Shown: positions 48,888 to 58,595 of the stretch, one piece after another
Layout of the letters: every line of letters begins with the position of its first letter
Position numbering within the stretch: the stretch's first letter is position 1
Assembly: GCA_964512645.1 (NCBI GenBank)
Contig: CAZEJS010000012.1
Coordinates: forward strand, 1-64,000
DNA: 64,000 nt
DNA from: CAZEJS01 sp964512645
GTDB lineage: Bacteria; Actinomycetota; Geothermincolia; Fen-727; Anoxymicrobiaceae
Direction of reading: 5' to 3'
Translations under genes and position numbers: made by a program
The notes under the pieces: model-generated
Seen by the model: only the letters and a program-made list of their open reading frames with translations
What the model was told of the DNA's origin: nothing
Databases searched by the model: none

Positions 48888-51070
48888 GCGCCGTAGGCGG
48901 CCTTCATTTTCCAGTAACCGCTCTTGAGCGCCTCGACGTACGATGGGGCCTCCCAGCCGCGCCAGTTGTACGCTTTGGCTTTGGCGAAGGAGCTCCCCCG
49001 GGGTTCCGCCGGAGCAAGGCCGGCAAACTCGCCGTCAACCGTAGTTGCGGCGTAGAACTCGACGCCCGGCGTGCGAACTGTACCCAGCGTGTCCGCGGGC
49101 AGCAGTCGCATCCCCGCCGGGCCGGGAGGAAGGTCGGTGGAGTGATCGAGGATGACGCGGTTGGACGAGGGGTCGCTCACGTTGAGGAGTCCCCACGGAA
49201 TGCGGACCATCAGGAGCTCGCGGCTTTTGTCAACGTACCAGTTGCCGAGCGAGTTGAAATGCGGGCTGCCGCGGTTGAAATCCCCGTAGCGGAGGGTGCT
49301 CTGGTTGGTGAACACCTCGCCGTATACGGTGCCGTCGTCCGCGACCTGGCGGCGGTTGGTCAGGTAGACCACCGGCTCGAACGCCGTGTCGGTGGACGGC
49401 GCGGCGGAGAACCGGGAGTTCGCCCTGCTGTAGTCGGGCCGGCATAGGAGGGAACTGTCGCTGCTGTTGAGGTTCATGAGGAACTCGACACCGACCGGCA
49501 GCTCGGGAAGCCCTTTGACTGGGAGCCGTGTTGTCCCGTGGCCCTTCCCCAGCGTCGAAACACCGATGTGGACACCCAGCCGGCCCCGGCCTCCCGGGCC
49601 CATGTCCGCGGCGCCGTTCACCTCAAGGCCGATGTACATGAACGCGATGTCGGAATAGGCATAGACGGATCGCAGGTTGCCCCGCTTCTTCGAAGGATGC
49701 GGGTTGGACCACATCCTCTTAAGCCGGTCCTGCGGGCGACCCCCTGATTCGAAGGAAAGCAGTCCGAAGCACTGCTCCGGATCGGTGACGTTGTGCCAGA
49801 GCACGTGGCGCTCGAACGGGATCATGTAGGAATGCGTCACCCAGTTGGATTTGGCCCACTCGTCGGACCATTCGAAGACAAGGCCTCCCGCGTAGCCCTC
49901 GCGCACGATGGTGGCGAACATTCGAGCGAGCTCGGTTCCCTGGACGCTTTCCTCGATGTTCCCCTGGCTCAAACCCTCCGGCTGGTGATGAGAGGAGCTC
50001 ATTGAAGTGGGGAGCCCGAACTCTCCGACGAGCGCGGGGTAGTCGGGGAGGATCTCCATGAAGTCGCGGAGGTAGCCGCCGTATCGCAGCCCCCCTGATT
50101 CGTCGGTGTAATCGGCGTAGGACGGCTGCCTGTACATGAACTCAGGGTAATACGGGTACACCTGGAAAACACCGAAGATCCCCGCAGGCCAGGCCGGTCC
50201 CACAGCGAGGTGGCGGGGGTCCAGCACCTGGGAGTCATCCACTTCGCGGTATTTCGGCACCCCTTCGGTGCGTTCCGTAGGGTGATACAGGGGGTCCAGG
50301 GTCGGCCAGCTAACGTATCCTACCGGCACCGTCCAGCCGTTCCTCGAGACCCTGCGGGCCAGCAGGTCGGCCATCTCCGCGCACCATACTTCGACGGGGC
50401 TCGCAGCCGCCCCGGTGCGCACGAAACGGCCGCCGTGCGACGTCCTTCCGGGGTTTTTAGCGTTCGTCTCCTTGGCCTCGAGGTTCGTTATTTCCCTGCC
50501 CACCAGCACGCCCATGACATAAGGCATGACGTCGGCGGTGTATTTCCCCCAGGCGAGGCCGCGCCGCTCGGGGATATTCGCCCTGCCCGCCAGCGCGTCG
50601 GCGGTGAACGTTATTTCCCTCTTGTATTCGTCGGTGAGGTTTCGAGCGTACAGGTCGTTGAGAATGCCCTGATCCCGGGGCCATGCCTGTTGGATGAGCC
50701 AGAGTCGCCTGGCGGGGTGCTCGACGTTGTGCTTGCAGAGCGCCCGGTAGAAGGCGGGTTTCTGAAGCGTGTAGACCAGCACCGTGTTGGCGTTCATGCG
50801 AGAGATGCGGTCGAGCCAGCGCGAGTAGGTTCCCTCGTCGATGGCAAGCTCCCCGAACCAGTAGCCGGGTTTCGAGGCCCCGATGTTTGCGCCCTTGACA
50901 AGGTGGCGCTTCCAGGAGCCGTCGTAGACCTCGAAGTAGCGCCCGGAGGTCCTGGAGACGATCTTCCGCGCACCGGCGCGGGCGACGGGGGGCGGACTTC
51001 CTCCACAGCCAGCGAACAGCGCGACCAACATAAGAGCCACAAGGAAGACGGACACTGCTCTCCTGATCAT
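48881..51070 (-). CDS. Glycosidase-like lipoprotein
   Basis: A 729-aa lipoprotein. The signal peptide MIRRAVSVFLVALMLVALFA ends at FAGC with lipidated Cys22. Residues about 45-470 resemble a GH2/GH5-type TIM barrel: VKGANIGASKPGYW near 48-61 and PALVGEFGLPTS near 345-356, where the Glu of VGEFG would be the nucleophile, then VFEWSDEWAKSNW near 396. The remainder (480-729) looks beta-rich and may bind sugar. A secreted glycan-acting enzyme is inferred and fits the convergent polysaccharide synthase gene. ATG 51070 is chosen; GTG 51076 is possible. Much longer upstream reading is not coding. Confidence 0.75.
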   Translation of the reverse strand: MIRRAVSVFLVALMLVALFAGCGGSPPPVARAGARKIVSRTSGRYFEVYDGSWKRHLVKGANIGASKPGYWFGELAIDEGTYSRWLDRISRMNANTVLVYTLQKPAFYRALCKHNVEHPARRLWLIQQAWPRDQGILNDLYARNLTDEYKREITFTADALAGRANIPERRGLAWGKYTADVMPYVMGVLVGREITNLEAKETNAKNPGRTSHGGRFVRTGAAASPVEVWCAEMADLLARRVSRNGWTVPVGYVSWPTLDPLYHPTERTEGVPKYREVDDSQVLDPRHLAVGPAWPAGIFGVFQVYPYYPEFMYRQPSYADYTDESGGLRYGGYLRDFMEILPDYPALVGEFGLPTSMSSSHHQPEGLSQGNIEESVQGTELARMFATIVREGYAGGLVFEWSDEWAKSNWVTHSYMIPFERHVLWHNVTDPEQCFGLLSFESGGRPQDRLKRMWSNPHPSKKRGNLRSVYAYSDIAFMYIGLEVNGAADMGPGGRGRLGVHIGVSTLGKGHGTTRLPVKGLPELPVGVEFLMNLNSSDSSLLCRPDYSRANSRFSAAPSTDTAFEPVVYLTNRRQVADDGTVYGEVFTNQSTLRYGDFNRGSPHFNSLGNWYVDKSRELLMVRIPWGLLNVSDPSSNRVILDHSTDLPPGPAGMRLLPADTLGTVRTPGVEFYAATTVDGEFAGLAPAEPRGSSFAKAKAYNWRGWEAPSYVEALKSGYWKMKAAYGAY

Positions 51071-51177
51071 CTTCACCAGCCCGGGTTTCGGCGGCAACGC
51101 GACTTGATAAATAGTTTTCCGCCCGTGGGGCGCATCCTTCGCCCGGAACACGCGGCCTTTTCCCCGCCGTGCGTCAT

Positions 51178-51205
51178 TGTGGTGCCACGTTGCGAGATAT
51201 ACAAT
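51178..51205 (+). promoter_or_regulatory. Promoter of the uvrB-uvrA-uvrC operon
   Basis: TTGTGG (-35) is 16 nt before TACAAT (-10), with +1 near 51212 and a leader of about 60 nt. No SOS-box-like palindrome was found next to it. Confidence 0.55.
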
Positions 51206-51274
51206 CGCCTTGAGGGGTCTTGCGCGGGGGCGGGATTCCTTCTTTTTTCGGTATTCGAGGAGGAGCACGACCGG

Positions 51275-53260
51275 ATGCAACGGTTCGAGGCGAAGACGCC
51301 TTTCCGGCCCCAGGGCGACCAGCCTTCGGCTATAAGGAGCCTGGTCGAGGGGCTGGAGGAAGGGGAGGCGTATCAGGTGCTGCTCGGTGTCACCGGGTCG
51401 GGCAAGACTTTCACCATGGCGAATGTGGTGGAGGCTGTCCAAAGGCCTACCCTGGTGCTGGCGCCCAACAAGACCCTAGCAGCCCAGCTCTACTCCGAGT
51501 TCAAGGAGTTCTTTCCCGGCAACGCGGTGGAGTACTTCGTGAGCTACTACGATTACTACCAGCCCGAGGCGTACATTCCGAGCACTGACACATACATAGA
51601 GAAGGACAGCTCCATCAACGACGAGGTCGATCGCCTGCGACACGGCGCCACCAGCGCGCTGCTGTCCAGGCGCGACGTCATCATTGTCGCATCGGTTTCC
51701 TGCATCTACGGCCTGGGATCTCCGGACGAGTACCTGAAGAGAATGGTTGTCATAGAACGGGGCGGAGTCTATGACAGGGACGATATCATGCGCCGGCTCG
51801 TAGACATTCGTTACGAGCGCAACGACCTGGCGCCCGACCGTGGCAAGTTCCGCGTTAGGGGTGACGTAATCGACATTTATCCGGCGTACTGGGACGAAGC
51901 GGCGCTGAGGGTCGACATGTTCGGCGACGAGGTCGAACGCATTACCCATGTGGACCCACTCACCGGGGAGGCCGTGGCCGATCTCGACCGGGCGGTAATA
52001 TGGCCGGCGACGCATTTCCTCACCCCCTCCGAGGAACTCGACGCGGCCGTGCGCGGCATCGAGGAGGAGCTGGAGGACCGGCTGGAGGAACTTAGAAAGG
52101 CGGGGAAGCTCCTGGAGGAACAGCGACTCAGGATGCGCACGATGTACGATCTGGAGATGCTCCGGGAGACCGGCTACTGCCACGGGATCGAGAACTATTC
52201 GAGGCATCTGTCGAGGCGACGACCCGGCGAGCCGCCGTACACCCTGCTCGACTTTTTTGGTGAGGACATGCTCACGTTCATCGACGAATCGCACGTGACG
52301 GTCCCGCAGCTCTCAGGGATGCTCAACGGAGACAGGGCCCGGAAGGGGACCCTGGTGGAACACGGTTTCCGGCTGCCTTCCGCGCTGGACAACCGGCCGC
52401 TTTCCAGGGACGAGTTTTTCGAGAAGGTCGGACAGGTGGTATTCGTAAGCGCAACGCCCGCGGAGTGGGAGGTCGCGCGGAGCGGCAGGACGGTCGAGCA
52501 GATCATCAGGCCTACCGGGCTGGTCGATCCCGATGTCGAGGTCAGGCCCGCGGAGGGCCAGGTGGATGACCTGATCTCCGAGATCAGGGACAGGGTCACG
52601 CAGGGGGAGCGGGTCCTGGTTACCACTCTGACAAAGAAGATGTCCGAGATGCTCGCCGAATACCTGGAGGAGATGGGCGTCAAGGCCGGTTACCTCCACT
52701 CGGAGATCGGCACCGTCGAGAGGGTGGAGATCCTCAGGGACCTGCGGGCCGGAGTGTTCGACGTGCTCGTCGGCATCAACCTGCTGCGGGAGGGACTGGA
52801 CCTGCCCGAAGTCTCACTGGTGGCGATCATGGACGCGGACAAGCAGGGGTTCCTGAGAAGTGAGCGCAGCCTGGTCCAGACCATGGGAAGGGCGAGCAGG
52901 AACGCCCGCGGAAAAGTCATCCTCTACGCGCAGGAGACGTCGGCGGCGATGAGGGCGGCGATCGAGGAAACCGGCCGCCGGCGGGAACGACAGGTGAGAT
53001 ACAACGAGGAGCACGGCATCAGCCCCACCACGATCCAGAAAGAGGTGCGGGACATACTCCAGGTGGCGATGTCGCCGGCGGAGGTTGCCGACGACCCCAT
53101 GGTCAAGGCCAGAGCGATGACGCCGGAAGAGCTGCAGCGGCTGCTGCTCAACATGGAAGAAGAGATGCGCCTGCTGGCGGAAGAACTCAGGTTCGAGGAG
53201 GCGGCCAGGTTACGGGACCGGATAAAAATGATCGTCGAGGAGCTGCTGCCCGGTGGATGA
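51275..53260 (+). CDS. uvrB: Excinuclease ABC subunit B
   Basis: A 661-aa helicase-like damage-verifying subunit of nucleotide excision repair. Walker A is LGVTGSGKTFTMANV near 38-52; the beta-hairpin YYDYYQPEAYIPSTDTYIEK is near 92-111; DESHVT near 339 is the DEAD-type box; helicase motif VI is QTMGRASRNARGKVILYA near 535. The C-terminal UvrC-interacting UVR domain (MEEEMRLLAEELRFEEAARL) is near 628. The ATG follows AGGAGGAGC. It overlaps uvrA by 8 nt. Confidence 0.98.
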   Translation: MQRFEAKTPFRPQGDQPSAIRSLVEGLEEGEAYQVLLGVTGSGKTFTMANVVEAVQRPTLVLAPNKTLAAQLYSEFKEFFPGNAVEYFVSYYDYYQPEAYIPSTDTYIEKDSSINDEVDRLRHGATSALLSRRDVIIVASVSCIYGLGSPDEYLKRMVVIERGGVYDRDDIMRRLVDIRYERNDLAPDRGKFRVRGDVIDIYPAYWDEAALRVDMFGDEVERITHVDPLTGEAVADLDRAVIWPATHFLTPSEELDAAVRGIEEELEDRLEELRKAGKLLEEQRLRMRTMYDLEMLRETGYCHGIENYSRHLSRRRPGEPPYTLLDFFGEDMLTFIDESHVTVPQLSGMLNGDRARKGTLVEHGFRLPSALDNRPLSRDEFFEKVGQVVFVSATPAEWEVARSGRTVEQIIRPTGLVDPDVEVRPAEGQVDDLISEIRDRVTQGERVLVTTLTKKMSEMLAEYLEEMGVKAGYLHSEIGTVERVEILRDLRAGVFDVLVGINLLREGLDLPEVSLVAIMDADKQGFLRSERSLVQTMGRASRNARGKVILYAQETSAAMRAAIEETGRRRERQVRYNEEHGISPTTIQKEVRDILQVAMSPAEVADDPMVKARAMTPEELQRLLLNMEEEMRLLAEELRFEEAARLRDRIKMIVEELLPGG

Positions 53261-56114
53261 CGAGCTGCTCAAGATAAGGGGGGCCAGAGAACACAACCTC
53301 AAGAACGTCACCCTGGATCTCCCGCGCAACAAGATGATCGTGATGACAGGCATCAGCGGTTCCGGCAAGTCGTCACTGGCGTTCGACACGATCTATGCTG
53401 AAGGCCAGCGCCGGTACGTGGAGTCACTTTCCTCATACGCGCGTCAGTTCCTCGGGCAACTCGACAAACCCGACGTTGACCTGATCGAAGGTCTTTCCCC
53501 TGCGATATCCATCGATCAGAAAGGGGGCACGACCAATCCGCGGTCCACGGTCGGCACGGTGACCGAGATCTACGACTACCTCCGCGTACTGTACGCCCGC
53601 ATCGGAGAGGCGCACTGCTACCGGTGCGGAAGGCCGGTGTCCCGGCAGACTCCTCAGCAGATAACCGACCGCATCATGGAAATGGGCGAGAACGAAAAGG
53701 TGATGATCCTCTCGCCGCTGGTGCGCGGCCGCAAGGGTGAACACGCCACGGTGTTCGAGAACCTGAGGCACCGGGGGTACGTGCGGGTGATGGTGGACGG
53801 GGAGATCTACGACCTTTCCGAGGACATTGCCCTCGACAAGAACAGGAAGCACGAGATAATGGCCGTCGTCGACCGGCTGATCCTCAAGGGCCAGGCCAGG
53901 AGCAGGGTCGCGGAGTCTGTGGAGGCGGCCCTGCACCTTGGGGAGGGCATGGTCGCGGTACAGGGAGAGGATGACCGGCGGGACACTTTCTCGGAGGAGT
54001 TCGCCTGCGTGCACTGTGCTGTTTCTTATCCCGAGATATCACCCAGGATGTTCTCGTTCAACAACCCCTACGGCGCCTGCCAGGCGTGCGGAGGATTGGG
54101 CTTCAGACAGGAGGTGGATCCCGAACTGGTCGTGCCGGACGGCCGCCGGAGCCTCATCGAGGGCGCGATCGCTCCATGGGAGGCGGCCACTCAGACGCAT
54201 TTCTACGGCATGCTGGACTCTCTCGCCGACGCGTACTCGTTCAGCCTGGCCGTACCGTTCGAAGAGCTGGACGAACGCGCAAGAACGCTTGTCCTCTATG
54301 GCTCCGGCGGAGAAGAAATCCTTGTTCGGCACCGGGACTCGCGCAATAGAGAGCGAAGCTACTACACGACCTGGGAAGGCGTCATCCCCACCCTCGAGAG
54401 GCGGTATCGGGAGACCGATTCTGAATACGCGCGGTGGCGAATCGGCACGTTCATGAGCGTGAAGCCCTGCCCTGCCTGCAGGGGCGCGCGGCTCAGGCCC
54501 GAAGCGCTCGCGGTCACCGTCGGGGGCACGAACATTGCGGGGCTTTCGGACCTGACCATCGACGGGGCACTGATATTTCTCAAGGGGTTGAAGCTCGATC
54601 AGCGCCAGAAGAAGATAGCCGGGCGCCTCCTCAAAGAGGTGAAAGCCCGCCTCGCTTTCCTCATAGACGTCGGCCTCGACTACCTCACGCTGTCGCGGAA
54701 CGCGAACACCCTTGCCGGCGGCGAGGCCCAGAGGATACGCCTGGCCACGCAGATCGGTTCCGGGCTCGTCGGGGTCCTCTACATACTGGACGAGCCGAGC
54801 GTGGGCCTGCACAAGAGGGACAATGCGCGACTGATCGCCACGCTCAAGCGTTTGCGAGACCTCGGGAACACGGTCATCGTCGTCGAGCACGACGAGGACA
54901 CCATACGTGAGGCCGACCACCTGGTGGACATCGGGCCCGGGGCGGGTATTCACGGAGGCCATGTCGTTGCCACCGGCGGTGTTGCCGACCTGGTGGCGTG
55001 CCCGGACTCCATCACCGGGAAATACCTGTCCGGGGAGCTGGAGATACCCCTGCCCGGCGCCAGGCGTCCCCGCGGGGAGCGGTCCCTCCTGGTCCGTGGC
55101 GCCAGCGAGCACAACCTCAAGGGGATCGACGTGGAATTTCCACTCGGTCTCTTCACCTGCGTCACCGGAGTGAGCGGCTCTGGCAAGAGCACTCTCGTCG
55201 GCGAGATACTTTACCGTGGCCTGAGGAGGAAGCTTTCGGCGTCCAGGACTCCACCGGGCAGCCACCAGGGCATAGACGGTGTGGCCCAGGTCGACAAGGT
55301 CGTGAACATCGATCAGTCCCCCATCGGCAGGACCCCCCGGTCCAACCCGGCGACCTACACCAAGGCGTTTGACGGAATCCGCGCGCTATTTTCCGGCACC
55401 CCGCAGGCGAGAGTGAGGGGATACAAGCCCGGGAGGTTCAGTTTCAACGTTGCCGGGGGCAGGTGCGAGGCCTGTAAAGGGGAGGGAGTGGTGAGAATCG
55501 AAATGCATTTCCTCCCCGACGTGTACGTTTCCTGCGACGTCTGCAAGGGCAAGCGGTACAACAGGGAGACCCTGGAAATCCGCTACAAAGGCAAGAACAT
55601 CAACGAGGTGCTCGACATGACCGTTGAGGAGGCCCTCGGGCTCTTCGCCAACGTGCCCCCGGTGAAGCGACAGTTGCAGATTCTCTCGGAAGTGGGGCTC
55701 GGGTACATGCGCCTGGGCCAGCCCGCGCCGACACTCTCGGGGGGTGAAGCGCAGAGGATCAAGCTCGCGCGTGAGCTCGCAAGGAGGCCGACCGGCAGGA
55801 CCCTCTATCTGCTCGATGAGCCTACCACCGGCTTGCACTTCGACGACATCAGCAAGCTCATCGAAGTGCTTGACAGGCTGGTCGAAGGTGGAAACACGGT
55901 GGTCGTGGTCGAGCATAACATGGACGTCATAAAAGTGGCGGATCACGTAATCGACCTCGGACCCGAAGGCGGGGACCGGGGCGGGGAACTCGTTGCCGAA
56001 GGGACCCCTGAAGACATCGCCGCATGCGGGGCTTCCCATACCGGCCACTACCTCGGGGAAATTCTCGACGGGAGAGTGCGCAGAAAGCGCAGGCGGGCGG
56101 CGAAGACGGGATGA
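53253..56114 (+). CDS. uvrA: Excinuclease ABC subunit A
   Basis: A 953-aa dimeric ATPase that finds DNA damage. The first Walker A is GISGSGKSSLAFDT near 30-43 and the second GVSGSGKSTLVGEIL near 640. ABC signatures LAGGEAQRIRLA near 487 and LSGGEAQRIKLA near 828 are present. Zinc-binding Cys pairs are seen at YRCGRPVS and CVHCAVSYPE, at CQACGGLGF, at CPACRGARL, and at CEACKGEG with CDVCKGKRY. Full length. GTG start, overlapping uvrB; its stop overlaps the uvrC ATG. Confidence 0.98.
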   Translation: MDDELLKIRGAREHNLKNVTLDLPRNKMIVMTGISGSGKSSLAFDTIYAEGQRRYVESLSSYARQFLGQLDKPDVDLIEGLSPAISIDQKGGTTNPRSTVGTVTEIYDYLRVLYARIGEAHCYRCGRPVSRQTPQQITDRIMEMGENEKVMILSPLVRGRKGEHATVFENLRHRGYVRVMVDGEIYDLSEDIALDKNRKHEIMAVVDRLILKGQARSRVAESVEAALHLGEGMVAVQGEDDRRDTFSEEFACVHCAVSYPEISPRMFSFNNPYGACQACGGLGFRQEVDPELVVPDGRRSLIEGAIAPWEAATQTHFYGMLDSLADAYSFSLAVPFEELDERARTLVLYGSGGEEILVRHRDSRNRERSYYTTWEGVIPTLERRYRETDSEYARWRIGTFMSVKPCPACRGARLRPEALAVTVGGTNIAGLSDLTIDGALIFLKGLKLDQRQKKIAGRLLKEVKARLAFLIDVGLDYLTLSRNANTLAGGEAQRIRLATQIGSGLVGVLYILDEPSVGLHKRDNARLIATLKRLRDLGNTVIVVEHDEDTIREADHLVDIGPGAGIHGGHVVATGGVADLVACPDSITGKYLSGELEIPLPGARRPRGERSLLVRGASEHNLKGIDVEFPLGLFTCVTGVSGSGKSTLVGEILYRGLRRKLSASRTPPGSHQGIDGVAQVDKVVNIDQSPIGRTPRSNPATYTKAFDGIRALFSGTPQARVRGYKPGRFSFNVAGGRCEACKGEGVVRIEMHFLPDVYVSCDVCKGKRYNRETLEIRYKGKNINEVLDMTVEEALGLFANVPPVKRQLQILSEVGLGYMRLGQPAPTLSGGEAQRIKLARELARRPTGRTLYLLDEPTTGLHFDDISKLIEVLDRLVEGGNTVVVVEHNMDVIKVADHVIDLGPEGGDRGGELVAEGTPEDIAACGASHTGHYLGEILDGRVRRKRRRAAKTG

Positions 56115-58003
56115 AGAGGTCGCTCAAGGACAAACTCGAGTTGCTGCCCGCGAGCCCGGGAGTCTACATCTTCAGGGACGAAGGCGGCGCGGTGATCTAT
56201 GTAGGCAAATCCAAGGAGCTGGCGAACCGAGTCCGCTCATATTTCCAGGCGCCGCCCCCCGGTGATTACAAAGGTCAAGCTCTCAGAGAAGAGATCGCCG
56301 ACCTGGAGGTCACGGTATGCCGGACCGAGGTCGACGCACTCATACTCGAAGCGACGCTCATCAAGAAACACCGACCCAAGTACAACGTGATTTTGCGTGA
56401 TGACAAGAGCTACCCGTATATCGCGGTTTACACCGGAGAGGAGTACCCGAGAGTGGCGCTCGTCAGGGGGAAGAGGTCCGGTGGAGTCAAATATTACGGG
56501 CCTTACGTGAACGCGCGCGCGGCCAGGAACACGATCCGCCTGCTCAAAAAAGTGTTCCCGCTGCGCCACTGTACGGGGACAATCCCAGGCCGAAAAGGCG
56601 TCACCCCCTGCATGTTCTTCGAGATGGGCGCTTGCCTGGGGCCGTGCCGCGGTGACGTGGAGCCTGGAGAATACATGAAACATGTGAGGCAGTTCTGCGG
56701 GTTCCTGGAGGGCAGGCACGAGGAGGTCCTGAGGGAACTCGAGAGCAGGATGCGGGCGGCGGCCAGGGAAGAAGAGTACGAGCAGGCGGCGCGGATCCGC
56801 AACCAGATGGATTCTGCGAAACAGGTTCTCCGGCACCATCGCCCGCTTTCTTCCAGCCGCCGGGACTACGACGTCGTAGGCGTGTACTCCGACGGCCTTC
56901 AGGCGTGCTTCACCGTGGCACAGAACAGGGCGGGGTTCCACCTCGGGAACCTGGTGTTCTTCGCCGACCTCCTCGAGGAAATGGAGCCCGAATGCCTTGT
57001 CAGCGAATTCCTCGGGCGCTACTACGACCAGGCCGGCTCGGTGCCGGAACTGGTGGTGCTGCCGGCAATCCCGCCGGATCTTGAAGGCCTTTCCGAGTGG
57101 CTTGCGCTCGAGAGAGGGGCGAAGGTAGAGCTGAGGGTGCCTCGGAAAGGGGACAAGAAGCACGAACAGGCGCTGGCGGGCGCGAACGCAAGGCTTGCGC
57201 TAGAGAGCGCGAAGCTCGCAAGGGCCCGCGACAGCAACAGGACTGAAGCCGCGCTCGCCCGGCTCGCCGCCGAGCTCCAACTCGAGAAGTTCCCCCTTCG
57301 CATCGAGTGTTACGACATATCGACTTTCGCCGGAACCGCCTCCGTCGCGTCGATGGTGGTGTTCGAGGACGGCCTTCCGGCCCGAAACGAATATCGACGG
57401 TTCGGCATCAAGTACACACCGGGTGTTGACGACGCCGGCATGATGAGGGAGATCCTGTACAGGAGGTTCAAACGCTTGAAGGCGGAAGACCGCACCGATG
57501 CGGACCGGGGGAAAGGCCCCCCTTCAGGGTGGGCAAGGAAGCCGGACCTGGTGCTGCTGGACGGCGGCAGGCCCCAGTTGGGGGCCGGAGTGGAGGTGTT
57601 GCGCGTGCTCGACGTCGAAGGCGTCGAACTCGCGGCGCTGGCTAAGAGGTTGGAGGAGGTATACAGGCCGGGGCGGCCCGACCCGATTGACCTGGAGCGT
57701 GGCTCTGATGCCCTTTTCCTCATACAGAGGATACGGGACGAAGCTCACAGGGTCGCCGTGACATACAACCGCAGGTTGATGGAGCGCTCGACCTCGACCT
57801 CGTGGCTGGATGACGTGGCCGGGGTGGGGCCGGCCCGCAAGAAGGCGCTGCTCACACATTTCGGCTCGCCCGCGAAGGTTGCCGGTGCGTCCGCCGAAGA
57901 ACTTGGAGAGGTGAAGGGAGTGCCCGGTGCGGTGGCCTGCGCGGTCTTCGAGGCAGCGAGGGCGAGGGAACAATCTGGAGGCACAGATGGAGAACACGCT
58001 TGA
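56111..58003 (+). CDS. uvrC: Excinuclease ABC subunit C
   Basis: A 630-aa dual-incision nuclease. The GIY-YIG domain (PASPGVYIFRDEGGAVIYVG near 13-32) makes the 3' cut. The UvrBC domain (REEEYEQAARIRNQMDSAKQ-like) is near 215, the RNase H-like endonuclease domain with ECYDISTFAGTASVASMVVF near 397 makes the 5' cut, and a C-terminal helix-hairpin-helix (DDVAGVGPARKKALLTHFGS) is near 567. The ATG overlaps the uvrA stop by 4 nt. Its 3' end overlaps ogt by 17 nt. Confidence 0.97.
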   Translation: MKRSLKDKLELLPASPGVYIFRDEGGAVIYVGKSKELANRVRSYFQAPPPGDYKGQALREEIADLEVTVCRTEVDALILEATLIKKHRPKYNVILRDDKSYPYIAVYTGEEYPRVALVRGKRSGGVKYYGPYVNARAARNTIRLLKKVFPLRHCTGTIPGRKGVTPCMFFEMGACLGPCRGDVEPGEYMKHVRQFCGFLEGRHEEVLRELESRMRAAAREEEYEQAARIRNQMDSAKQVLRHHRPLSSSRRDYDVVGVYSDGLQACFTVAQNRAGFHLGNLVFFADLLEEMEPECLVSEFLGRYYDQAGSVPELVVLPAIPPDLEGLSEWLALERGAKVELRVPRKGDKKHEQALAGANARLALESAKLARARDSNRTEAALARLAAELQLEKFPLRIECYDISTFAGTASVASMVVFEDGLPARNEYRRFGIKYTPGVDDAGMMREILYRRFKRLKAEDRTDADRGKGPPSGWARKPDLVLLDGGRPQLGAGVEVLRVLDVEGVELAALAKRLEEVYRPGRPDPIDLERGSDALFLIQRIRDEAHRVAVTYNRRLMERSTSTSWLDDVAGVGPARKKALLTHFGSPAKVAGASAEELGEVKGVPGAVACAVFEAARAREQSGGTDGEHA

Positions 58004-58550
58004 AGCGGTAATCGACGTTGACGGCGTGCGGTTTGACGTCGAGGTGACCGAAACAGGGATAAGCGCGCTGAGACTGCCGCCACTCCGCCCGGAGGCGCGG
58101 GGGTTGCCGGTCGCGCCCGGAGTCCGCACAACGATCGAGTGTCCAGCCGCTGACGGCGTTCGGGCGGACCACCTGGAGCTCGCAAGCCGCTATCTGTCCG
58201 CCCTCCTCCATGGGAGGGATTCTGGAGTCGTGCCGACAGTGGATTTGCGAGGCCTCAGGCCGTTCACTGTTCGGGTGCTCGAGGTGGTACGTCGTATTGG
58301 ATGGGGCGAGGTTCGGAGCTACGCGGAAGTTGCAACCGCCGCCGGCTCTCCTCGCGGGGCACGCCCCGCGGGGCAGGCCCTCGCGCGGAACCCCGTCCCG
58401 ATGTTGATACCCTGCCACAGGGTGGTCAGGTCGGACGGGACCTCCGGAGGATGGAGCGCGTCGCCGGGCTGGAAGGAATGCCTGCTCTCGCTGGAGGGTT
58501 CGTCTCGGGCGGTCTCCGATGCAGGAAACACTGTATTTACGGTCCGGTAG
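57987..58550 (+). CDS. ogt: Methylated-DNA--protein-cysteine methyltransferase
   Basis: A 187-aa O6-alkylguanine DNA alkyltransferase. The acceptor Cys lies in LIPCHRVVRSDG near 146-157, preceded by the GWGEVRSYAEVATAAGSPRG helix-turn-helix near 107-126 and the RNPVP segment, followed by GGWSASPGWKECLLSLE. The N-terminal 80 residues are divergent. TGGAGG lies five nt before the ATG, which sits inside the uvrC end, giving a four-gene repair operon with uvrBAC. Confidence 0.93.
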   Translation: MENTLEAVIDVDGVRFDVEVTETGISALRLPPLRPEARGLPVAPGVRTTIECPAADGVRADHLELASRYLSALLHGRDSGVVPTVDLRGLRPFTVRVLEVVRRIGWGEVRSYAEVATAAGSPRGARPAGQALARNPVPMLIPCHRVVRSDGTSGGWSASPGWKECLLSLEGSSRAVSDAGNTVFTVR

Positions 58551-58595
58551 GTCTATCATCTGGTTATGCGGTCGGGACCGGCGAGGAGGTGGCCG

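Noticed and set aside
50210..51274. A 355-codon upstream extension of the uvrB frame
   Set aside because: It runs antisense to the lipoprotein gene, has no similarity to UvrB, and a ribosome site with the conserved UvrB N-terminus lies at 51275.
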